64,000 nucleotides of DNA from Topomyia yanbarensis (Eukaryota; Arthropoda; Insecta; Diptera; Culicidae). Position numbers and translations under genes: made by a program. This document shows, piece after piece, positions 54,908-64,000 of the stretch. Each line of letters starts with the position of its first letter. Positions within the stretch are counted from its first letter, which is position 1. The stretch is from assembly GCF_030247195.1 (NCBI RefSeq), contig NC_080671.1, positions 183,065,725-183,129,724 on the forward strand. The letters are read 5' to 3'. Under the pieces are notes generated by a model. That model did not search any database and was not told where the DNA came from. It was given only the letters and a program-made list of their open reading frames with translations.

Positions 54908-57051
54908 TGTTAAATTACTTCATTTCCAAACTTCGCCACATCAAACAACAGCAAAGCTACAGCATCAGTGCTTGACAGAAAAGTCAGAATTGATATGAAT
55001 TTTTCATATGAAATATAAATATTGTTGAAAATTACTGATTTGTGTTGCTTTAACCAATATGCTGTCTGTCAACACGTCGTGTGTCTTGGCTAGAATACAA
55101 CAATATATTTTAAAAACGGCATCTCACAAAAACCGAATTGTTCGGGATTTTTTGTTACAATCACCTAAACAAGCAAACAAAACTTTTTTTTTTAAATTTT
55201 TTCATCAGTGATTCAAATAGGTTTAAAAGGGCCCGTCAGGATTACCACCCTAGGGGCCCGACGCGACTCTCGACGGCCTAGATCGCACCAATTTCCCCAT
55301 ACCATTTAGTACACTTTCAGCTTCCTTCATCCAAGCCTGTCGGTTTCCTTTCCAAGGCAGAAGAAGCATTTACCAAAGTTTCTCGCTTAAACAATTCGAC
55401 CTCCAATTTTATTCGCCAAAAAACGAAACCGTTTCAAGTTCCGTCAATTCGTATCGTCGCGTCGCTTCATGAACACTTAAATTGGCAATGAAACAAAGTA
55501 ACTTCTTTCCCTTGCTAGGGTTTGGCCATCAATTCCATTGTATGCAGAGAAACATCGAAGAACAACAACAACAACAACACTATAGCTCAGCTTTGTTTTA
55601 CAGTTATGTTAATGAAATTTATACTATTTTAGAATTTGCTTCGCATCATCCTCGAGGCTCGGACTGATGGCAGCGGCTTGAACTGCCAGTAAACATCAGC
55701 CTCTCAACACAACGAGTGTTTGTATGTATGTGTGTGTGTGTGAAGAGCGATGGATAATGGCTTGCGCCAAACGTTTCCCTCAATTCAGCGGAAGTGGAGA
55801 GACGGCAGAGAATGGTCCCGAAATAGATCCCAGCTCTTTAAATGTTGATCACTAGAAACTGAGATTCCCTAGTTTCAAGTTTCTGCTTTCTCGTCGGCCT
55901 TCATTCCTATATCTCCCCGTATACCAGTTCTCGGCTCGGCCTAATGATCGATTGAATCTGCTGATTGGTGAGGTTCAAGATCATGATCGATTGATGCTCG
56001 CAGACCAGGAAGCAATCCCGCGCTAGAAACTGGAATTACCTACTTCATAATCCTAACCTGTCTGTGAAATGCAGTCAGTCAAACCCCACCGATGGCACCG
56101 CTAGCTCTGCTCTGCTCGATAGAACGTAAATAGGGCTTAATAGGTCGCTCGGGGCGTCGCGTCACGTCGTTTGCGAATTGAGTCCGACCGACCGCGACCC
56201 TCACAGCACATTCGCAATACCTAATCATCTTCATCGGAACGGGATGTGCGGAACTGTGCCACCTTCACCGACAGATCGTTTTGCTCGTGTCGTTTGACTC
56301 AGCTAGTCATCAGCGTTTAGTGCATACACCAGGGAGAAGACTTGGTTGAAAATTTCTCAGGCAAAAAAAAAACGACGGTTGGTTCAGCCGCCGCCGCCGC
56401 CGATGTGGTGAAAGATGAAACTTCGTGCTATGCTCGTACGTTTGCAGTTGGGCTAAGTGGAGCCAATTTCTTGGATGCAAAACCACCAATCATCCTTGGA
56501 GGGCACAGCGGCATCCCACACCACTCGGCAGTAGCTAGTAGGTACACCGGATCCAGTTTGCTAACAGCGCAAGGGTACAGCGAATGACCTAAATTTGAGT
56601 TTGGTTGAGGCTGGTGAAGTTTTGAAGTAGACTAGAGCGAATGGTGTTTCTCTATTTCATTTTTTACATTTTAACGACATTCAATTAGCTAGAGATTACT
56701 GGGTAGGGAAAGTTATGAAAATTAGAGCCACAGTACTCAAATGAGAGCAAGGATGTGAAGTTAACAGATCGGAAAAATAGAAGTGGCAGGATCATTAGAA
56801 CAGCCTTAGTAACGTACGGACTTTTGTCTTCTGCTGATGAGGGTCGAGCTTAGGCACCCGAGTTCTCCAGCATGTGTCTTGGCATAGACAGACTTGTCCA
56901 TCTTTACCGTGACAACCGACAAAAGAAAAGCCACGCAAGAGCACTACTGAAAACCTGTCGACGATTAGCATCAATCAATTATGATTTCTTTATTTCTTAA
57001 GACAAGTTCTGATTATTCTTGTTATAGCGTACAGACAATTTATTGCATGGA
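54908..57051. other. Lower-repeat island with one 80-bp dispersed repeat
   Basis: At about 56663-56745 the minus strand carries the repeat shared with 26505-26590. The section 55300-56600 is GC-richer with an ACA run (55561-55578), TG run (55723-55742) and CCG run (56389-56403). A frame at 56342-56587 lacks an ATG and any known domain. No gene is supported. Confidence 0.4.
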
Positions 57052-57053
57052 TA

Positions 57054-57211
57054 CCCTATCAGAATGAAATAACAAGATTTTAACAGTGCAATTTTCGTAG
57101 CATTTTGTGTTATAAATAAGCTCTCGTTAGTAGTTAAAATAACAGAAATTTATAACAAGTAACAGCGCGAGATATAGTTTTGAATTTTTTTGTTATGTAT
57201 TTCTGATCGGG
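57054..57211. mobile_element. TA-target MITE, CCCTATCAGAA ends
   Basis: A 158-bp element with TA at 57052-57053 and 57212-57213. Ends are CCCTATCAGAATGAAATAAC and, as reverse complement, CCCGATCAGAAATACATAAC. Internal ATAACA motifs recur on both strands. Nonautonomous, mariner-type by target. Confidence 0.82.
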
Positions 57212-57313
57212 TACGGGTGACGATGTTTATTTTCCTCCGAAGGTGTAATGTTTATTTGTTGTATAAAAATATTCCATTTGATATTCTCGATTTTGGTGTT
57301 AATTTTATTGTTT

Positions 57314-57360
57314 ATCGTCAACGCACTTCGATGAACGTAACGTTAATGTTATCGAAAACT
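57314..57360. repeat. Left inverted repeat flanking the minisatellite
   Basis: ATCGTCAACGCACTTCG followed by ACGTTAATGTTATC. The reverse complement of 60814-60861 gives ATCGTCAACGCACTTCG followed by AACGTTAGCGTTATC. The first 17 bases are identical. Confidence 0.8.
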
Positions 57361-57462
57361 TTTGCGTTGATTTCACCTTTCACTTATAAAATGCTGCCTA
57401 CCCTTACACTATCTAGTAGATGTGTATTCATGGTATTTTTGATTTATTTCTTCATAATAGTA

Positions 57463-60410
57463 CAAACGGAATTTCACACGGAATTTCACACGGAATTCAG
57501 AAATTATTTTAACGCCGAATTTCGCACGGGATTTCACGTGCAATCTCACACGGAATTGAATTTCACACGGAATTTTACTTAAATTTCCTCGCGGAATTTC
57601 ACACGGAATATCGGAATATTGCACGAAATTTCGCACGGAATTTTACACGAAATTTCACGTAGAATTTCGAACGGAATTTTGTACTGAATTTCGGAATTTC
57701 ACGCAGAACTTCGCACGGAATTTCTCACTGAGTTTCGCTCGGTATTTCGCACGGAATTTCACGAGAAATTTCACACAAAATTTAGCAAGGAACTTCACAT
57801 CTAATTTCGCTCGGAATTTCGCACAGAATTTGCCAAAGAATTTCGCGCGAAATTTCGCAAGAGAATTTCGTGCAACATTACACATGGAATTTCACGCGGA
57901 ATTTCGCGCGGAACTTCACTCGGAATTGCGCACGGAACGTCGCACGGAATTTTAGTGCAATTTCACACAGAATTTAACAGGGAATTTCAAATGGAATTTC
58001 GCACGGACTTTCGCACAGGATTTCACATGAAATTTCGCACTGAATTTCGCTCGGAATTTCGCGCGGAATTTCGCATGGAATGTCGCACGGAATTTCACGA
58101 GCAATTTCACACAAAATTTATCAAGGAATTTCACATGGGATTTCGCACAGAATTTCACATAGAATTTCGCAAGGAATTTCGCTTGAAGTTCGCACGGAAT
58201 TTGGCAAATAGTTGCGTACGGAATTTCGAACAGAATTTCACGCGGAATTTCGAACGGAATTTCTGGCGGAATTTCACGCGGAATTTAGCAATGAATTTCA
58301 CACGAAATTTTACACAAAATTTTGCGCGGAATTTCGGAATTTCACGCGTAATTTTGCACTAAATTTAGCACGGAATTTCATACGGAGTTTTGCACGGAAT
58401 TTCCCGTAGAATTTCGAACGGAACTTCGTGCGGAATTTCGCACGGAAATTCGCGCGCAATTTTGCAAGGAATTTCGCGCAGGATTTCGCTCGGAATTTCG
58501 CATGGAATTTCGCACGGAATTTCACGTGAAATTTCATACAAAATTTAGCAAGGAATTTCACATGGAATTTCACAAAGATTTTCGCACGGAATTTCGCATA
58601 GAATTTCACTGAGTTTCGCACAGTATTTCGCACGGAATTTCACGCGGAATTTCGCACTCGAAATTTCACGCAAAATTTTGCACGGAATGTCTCATGGAAT
58701 TTCACGTGCAATTTCACATGAAATTTTTCACGGAATTTCACGTAGAATTTCGAACGGAACTTCGCACGAAAATTCGCTTGAAATTTTGCACGGAATTTCG
58801 CAAGGAATCTGGCACGGAATTTTGCGCGGAATTTCACAAAATTTAACAAGGAACTTCACATCTAATTTTTCACGTGCAATTTCACACAAAATTTAGCAAG
58901 GAATTTCACATGGAATTTCAAAAAGATTTTCGCACGGAATTTCACTGAGTTTCGCACAGTATTTCGCACGGAATTTCACGCGGAATTTCGCACTCGGAAT
59001 TTCACGCAAAATTTTGCATGGAATGTCTCATGGAATTTCACGTGCAATTTCACATGTAATTTTGCACGGAATTTCATGTAGAATTTCGAACGGAATTTCG
59101 CACGAAAATTCGATCGAAATTTTGTACGGAATTTCGCAAGGAATTTGGCACGAAATTTCGCACTGAATTTCGCTCGGAGTTTCGCACCGAATTTCACATG
59201 GAATTTCACGCGGAATTTCGCGCGGAACTTCGCTCGGAATTTTCACGGATTGTCGAACGGAATTTCACGTGAAATTTCACAGAGAATTTAACAAGGAATT
59301 TCACACGGAATTTCACGCGGAAATACGAAAGGAATTTCACACGGAATTTCGCACAGAATTTCGTAAGAAATTTCGCTCGGAGCTCGCACGGAATTTCACA
59401 GATAATTTCGAACGGAATTTCGCGCTAAATACTATACGGCATTTCACGCAGAATTTCGCACAAAATTGTGGAGAAATTCTGTGAGAAATTCCGTGCGAAG
59501 TTCAGCACGAAATAACGGGTGAAAATCCGTGCGAAACTTCTTGCAAAATTCCGTGCGTAATTCCGCGTATGCGACAATTATGTGCGAAAACCCGTGCGAA
59601 GCTACGCTCGATAATCCATGCAAAATTTCGCGAGTGGTTCCTTACAAAAATCCGGAATTTTGCACGGAATTACACTCGGAATTTCACACGGATTTTCGCC
59701 CGGAGTTTTGCAAGGAATTTCGAAATTTTGCAAAAAATCACACGCGAAACTTCACGGGGAATTTCGCATGCAGAATTTTGCACAGAATTTCACGTAGTTT
59801 TCGCGTGGAATTTCGCACAGAATTTCGGACGGAATTGCGCACAGAATTTCTCCGTAAAATTTCGCATGGAATTTTGCAAGGAATTACACGAAGAATTTCG
59901 CATGAAATTTCTCTCGGAATTTCGCACAGAATTTTGCACGGAATTTCACGAGGAGCTTCGCGCGGGATTTTGCACGGAATTTCACGAGGAATTCCGCAAC
60001 GAATTTTGCTTTGAATTTCACCCGGAATTTCGCACGAACTTTCGGAATTTTGCACGGAGTTACACGACGCAAAATTCCGTGCGGTATCCCTCCGTGCTGA
60101 ATTTCGTGCGAAATTCCGAACCAAGCTCAGTGCGTAATTTGGTGAACAATTTCGCAAAATTCAAAAATTCCATGCGAAATGCCTCGCGAAAATCCGTGCA
60201 AAATTCCACGTAACAATCCGCGCGAAATCCCATTCGAAATTCCGTGCAAAATTTCGTGCGAAATTCCGCGTATGCGAAAATTATGTGCGAAAATCAATGA
60301 GAAACTCCGCGCCAAAATCCATGCGAAATTCCGGAATTATGGACGGAATTGCACGCAGAATTTCGCACGGATTTTTGCACGCGGAATTTCGCAGGGAACA
60401 TCGCGCGAAA
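57463..60410. repeat. 12-bp minisatellite (GGAATTTCGCAC) with orientation flips
   Basis: About 2.9 kb of degenerate 12-bp units, consensus GGAATTTC(G/A)CAC. Units run in plus orientation from 57463 to about 59462, in minus orientation to about 59650, plus to about 60062, minus to about 60340, then plus to the end. A higher-order duplication of 336 bp (28 units) is visible: CACTGAGTTTCGCACAGTAT occurs at 58607 and 58943, with the following 250 bases nearly the same. Because 12 is a multiple of three and the unit lacks stops in all six frames, long open frames appear on both strands (RNFARNF, EFRTEF, AKFRAKF and so on). These are artefacts of the period, not genes. Confidence 0.97.
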
Positions 60411-60813
60411 TTTTACCCCTCGGTTCAATGGTGCCCAGCGGCGGCGAGTAGTTCTTAGGCGACTCTACTACTACTGTATATTTTCATTAATACGATGCAA
60501 CCTTCTACTCAAGTGCGGAACGATTGCATGATCAATTTTCATTTCATGTAAACTTGAAAATAGGCGACATATACTGACCACCGAGAGTACGCGAATTAAA
60601 TTTGTTCCACTAGGTCTATGTTTACGTTAAGAATGCTCCAAAAACTTATTTCAGAATCTGTACTTAAAATAAAATTAAAAATATACTTACAGAAATATTA
60701 CTAAACATCAAATTAAGCTTCATGTGAAAATACTAAATAATTTCCCCGACGAAAACAGTACTTCAAATAATTTCCGAGCAACCATGCTAGACGAAAACAG
60801 TGCTTCAAATATA
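60411..60813. other. Sequence between minisatellite and right inverted repeat
   Basis: No gene. A short direct duplication (GACGAAAACAGT(A/G)CTTCAAATA) occurs at about 60748 and 60791. Confidence 0.4.
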
Positions 60814-60861
60814 AATTTCTGATAACGCTAACGTTGAATTCAACGAAGTGCGTTGACGATG
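60814..60861. repeat. Right inverted repeat flanking the minisatellite
   Basis: Reverse complement of the repeat at 57314-57360, with CGAAGTGCGTTGACGAT exact. It is followed by CGTGAAATTCAACGG. The pair may mark the ends of a foldback-like mobile unit of about 3.5 kb. Confidence 0.8.
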
Positions 60862-62520
60862 AAATTAACGTGAAATTCAACGGTTCCACTATTATTTTCG
60901 TTAATTTAAAAATTTCCTAAACATAGCCGAGACTGAAAACAAATCCCGCATACCATCAATCTGCGAACGGTTCCGATAAAAACCCGGCGCAAGGAGTGAA
61001 AAACAGCCGAGATTATGCCGATCCAATATGAATAAACATATGTTTGGGTATGCATTAAACATGAGCATGATCGTCCCTTGCAGATCCCGATTCTCGCTCG
61101 GTGAAGGATGGATGGGATAACAGGATAGACGACCGTACGAAAACTTGTAGATAATCGCCGCGGCTATCCGTTGTCCGTGCCTTGAATCAAGACTCGATTA
61201 TGCTAGACGCGAAGGAACGCAACCGGACAGGAGAAGACGACGGAAGAAAGAAAGGCGCAATTGCGCCAGCGAGTAAATGAACGACCTTCTCATATCCTTT
61301 AGCCATTATCGAGTTATGTTTTGCCCCTCACTTTCCTAGCATCAATAGCGCAAATTGCACATCTATGTTGCGTTTGCGTCTCACCAACTCGAACGGCCTG
61401 CTCGCACCCACTCCAGGGAACTGCAGCCTCAACTTTGATATTTTCCCGACCTCTTTCGCACAGAAACATGGCAGAGAAATGAGGTCTGAAAATTGAGTTG
61501 CTCTTTCGAAACAGGTCTGCGTTGTTTTGTTGCAGTTGGTGACTACGGTACGAGTAGGGGGAAACAGGGGAGAAGGTCGGTCTTAGATACTGTCGTATCG
61601 TACTGTTCGAGAGAAGAAAACAAGATTAGCATTCATATTTCCTCGATTGTAAAAGACGAGTAATCTAAATGTTGCATGACTCGGAGGGAAAAGCTAGTTC
61701 CTGTGTATCCGCCCCCTCTCCCCACCCCGTATGCTAGGTACGTACAAAAGCATGAACTCGTTCTCGAAAGTAGTGCAATCAAGCGACTTGTTCCTTACCC
61801 AGCAACCCGTGAGTCGATCTAGTTTGAATCTTGCTGCGTGAGTTTCTGTCTTTTTTGCCGAGCTCAGGAATTCCGCTAAAGATACTGTTATTTATCAACC
61901 AGTCGGACAGGCCGTTCTGCCCAGGAAGCAAAGGATGGTATTTAGTGCGTGTCCTAGGGCTGGACAAGCGGGAATAACGGTGTCCCGTCGGTTGGTTGGA
62001 GCGAGGATTTTTCCTTTGTTGATTACTTCTATTAATTAAAAGAAATTAACTTTCCTAGAACATGTTAAGCAAGCAAGTTTTTACATTGTAGTACTGGTGT
62101 GATTACATTAGGTCTCGTGAACAGGAAGTCTACTCTTTCCTAAATTATCAAATGACAATTGGTGACAGCAAAACTTATCGATCGTTTCGCTGGGACGGCG
62201 CGAAACATCTCAACAAGAAAAAAGTTAACGGAACGACGTGCTTACGATTCCCATAAGGTTCCTCCCAGCAGGGGCGGAAAGCTGCTCTAGTCGTGAGTGG
62301 TCAGTGGGTTAAAGTAGAACATGGACCAAGCGTCGAAGCTGTAGCAATGGCATTTAAACTGCGGGTGGGAAGATTTGTCTGCCTGTAGATAAAATGCATA
62401 AATTGGTTCAATCGTTAACATTCAAACCATCGATGAGTTGTACGATTTTGCTTGTTGACCTGTTTCTTGGAAATGGAACAACTTACATTAGCTTCGTGTG
62501 ATGACTAAATTGAAACAATA
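60862..62520. other. Lower-repeat island, no supported gene
   Basis: GC-mixed sequence with short frames lacking domains. Its right part (from about 62300) may include the 5' untranslated region of the Jockey-like element that follows. Confidence 0.35.
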
Positions 62521-62745
62521 ATGTGAATAAACTAGCTCAGTTTAAGGACAGTACTATGATGATGTTGGCTCTACCTAATACTCTACACCGGTCCCAAAAC
62601 TTGATAGCTCCTGGTTTACCTAGAGTTTTTCAACAGCAACAGTCTTTCTCAAGACTACCTACTTTTTCTACTCAATCAGTCTTTTTCAAGACTAAAACAT
62701 TTTCCAAGAGCAATTCAACCTAAAGAAATATTTAATTCTTCCAAC

Positions 62746-63838
62746 ATGTCTAGGTCCTCCCAGAAAGGCCGTGTGCCAAAAATTAAAACTAAACGGAAAA
62801 GGGTGTCTTCTCCACCCGAAAATTCAATTGATTGCAGCAACTGATTCGATGTTTTATCCGAGTGTGAAGATAACGAAATTTGTAAATTTCCTCGCATTGT
62901 GAACAATACCAATGAGAAGAAAAAGCAATCACCTCCGCCGATAACAGTGATGATCTCCGACTTCAAGGCCTTTCGAACTGAGCTTTCGACGTTCCTTCCG
63001 GACGTGACAGTCTCTTTTCAGATTGGCCGAGAATGTCGAGTTACAGCGGAGGAATTGATTGGCCACAAACGACTACTCCAGTATCTTACGGAGAAGTTAT
63101 ATAAATTTTATTCATATGATTTCAAGACAGATAGACCATGCAAGGCTACCTTGAAAGGGCTACACAAGGTCAAAGTTTGGATGAAATATCCAACGAATTG
63201 AAAAATTTACTTGGCTTTTCTCCTTCACAAGTTATTCTTATGAAGACAAAGGCTAGCGGCGAGAACACACCAGTGCGCTCTGGAATTATCCAGGAGCTTT
63301 ATTTAATGGGCACGGCACAAAAAATTGTCATTTGGATTCCAAATGTATGATCGGTGGTGATAAATCCGTCCGGTGAAAAAAAAACCACAAAAAGTTTCAA
63401 ATGCGCTTATTGTAGCGAAAATCATAAATCGAATTATAAATTCTCGTTCTAGACAACAAAAACAACAAGAAAAAATGTACCTGTTTCTTCAGGTACACTT
63501 CAAGAAAACACGTCTAAACGTGTTAATCCGATTCAAAATAGATTAACAACTTCTTCTACCTCCGTCACACCATCCTACAATGGTGTGTCATCTTATGCTT
63601 CAGTGGCAGGTAACAATGCTAAAATAACGGCTACCGTTACCACGCCTACAAACTCGTTTGCACCCAACGCTTTCTTTATTCCAATGGATCTAGGTAGCGT
63701 AACGGAAAAAAATTAAAATACTTGCAAGACTCTATGTTACCTATGATGATCGCTATGTTAAATATTACCGCCATGTTTGAAGCCTTTCAAGCGGGGTGGG
63801 AATTTGCTAACAAAATTGTAAAGAAATTAAAGTTTAAC
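62746..63838 (+). pseudogene. Jockey-clade LINE ORF1 (gag-like nucleic-acid-binding protein)
   Basis: Starts at the ATG of 62746 with MSRSSQKGRVPKIKTKRKRV, a basic N-terminus. There is one in-frame stop after about 32 codons, then a conserved central block PPPITVMISDFKAFRTELST, followed by a charged region and YLTEKLYKFYSYDFKTDRPC. A frameshift near 63160 moves to the frame of LDEISNELKNLLGFSPSQVI. The C2HC zinc-knuckle region is reduced to KSFKCAYCSENHKSNYKF near 63390-63450. The tail carries SVTPSYNGVSSYASVAGNNA and ends in a region with AMFEAFQAGWEFANKIVKK before the stop just ahead of 63840. In Jockey-type elements this protein packages element RNA. Stop plus frameshift suggest inactivity, but decay is light. 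ORF2 starts immediately downstream. Confidence 0.85.
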
Positions 63839-63839
63839 A

Positions 63840-64000
63840 ATGACTTTAAATAATCATTTAAATTTATTAAATTGGAATGCTCGTTCATTAAAAACGTGCG
63901 AAGACGAATTTTTCAACTTCTTGAGGATACAAAATGTGCATATAGCCGTTGTGACCGAAACTTTTTTAAAACCAAATATTAAATTGAAGAGTAACTCTAA
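63840..64000 (+). CDS. Jockey-clade LINE ORF2, N-terminal endonuclease (cut by window end)
   Basis: Opens at ATG 63840, directly after the end of ORF1, and stays open for 53 codons to the window edge. LLNWNARSLKTCEDEFFNFL and IAVVTETFLKP are the first beta-strand (N-A-R metal-site Asn) and the catalytic ET/E block of an APE-type endonuclease, the enzyme that nicks chromosomal DNA to prime reverse transcription. RT should follow to the right outside this window. The close spacing of ORF1 stop and ORF2 start is typical of Jockey elements, where ORF2 is made by reinitiation. Whether the full ORF2 is intact cannot be seen. Confidence 0.85.
   Translation, partial: MTLNNHLNLLNWNARSLKTCEDEFFNFLRIQNVHIAVVTETFLKPNIKLKSNS

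Noticed and set aside
56342..56587. Open frame with a run of alanines (CCG repeat)
   Set aside because: No ATG in frame, no domain, and apparent coding comes from the trinucleotide run; a 5' exon cannot be excluded but is unsupported.
57463..60410. Long overlapping open frames on both strands
   Set aside because: They are forced by a stop-free 12-bp period and change strand with the array; no start context or domain.
57463..60410. CRISPR-like array
   Set aside because: Units are 12 bp with no unique spacers and the genome is eukaryotic.

Overview
This window looks like heterochromatin-like or intergenic/intronic DNA from a repeat-rich insect. The best match is a culicine-type mosquito (inference). 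The evidence is the protein style of the LINE fragments (R1, CR1, I, LOA-like and Jockey clades), the dense mixture of hAT, mariner-like, piggyBac-like and Transib-like insertions, and a short palindrome-led dispersed repeat (CCTTTCTCCTATAGAAAGG core) that I associate with mosquito genomes. I could not support one intact host protein-coding gene, tRNA, rRNA or CRISPR array. Everything recognisable as coding is a decayed retrotransposon or transposase, except possibly the partly intact Jockey-like element running off the right end.

Layout. 0.3-2.3 kb: minus-strand LINE remnant. 2.7-4.2 kb: TA-target MITE, IS630/mariner transposase scrap and a long hairpin. 4.6-5.9 kb: hAT element with a nested MITE. 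8.7-11.5 kb: CR1-like LINE, plus strand. 12.4-14.8 kb: R1-clade LINE, minus. 14.8-16.1 kb: element with hAT-like ends. 18.5-26.2 kb: one 7.7-kb hAT-bounded block with perfect 8-bp target duplications, filled with nested insertions (hAT within hAT within a dispersed repeat, plus a TA-target and a TTAA-target element). 27.6-32.9 kb: more MITEs, a 200-bp tandem array and a second R1 copy. 36-39 kb: MITE and dispersed repeats. 41.9-50.8 kb: DNA element, a (TTTA)n tract that is the tail of an I-clade LINE, a Transib-like insertion with RSS-like ends splitting that LINE, a LOA-like LINE split by a 2.2-kb hAT-like element, and inside that a TA-target element containing a foldback. 53.0-54.2 kb: mariner-family transposase pseudogene. 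54.4-54.9 kb: piggyBac-like MITE. 57.0-60.9 kb: MITE, then a 2.9-kb 12-bp minisatellite that flips orientation and is bracketed by inverted repeats. 62.7-64.0 kb: Jockey-clade LINE with ORF1 and the start of ORF2.

Between these lie lower-repeat islands (about 6.4-7.3, 16.2-18.5, 26.2-27.6, 33.3-35.7, 51.4-52.9, 55.2-57.0 and 60.9-62.5 kb). They are GC-richer and carry CAG/CGG runs, and are the likeliest places for host regulatory or exonic sequence, but I see no supported gene in them. The genes do not work together as a pathway; the value of the window is a readable insertion history. Borders of decayed elements are approximate, while borders given with a target-site duplication were read base by base.
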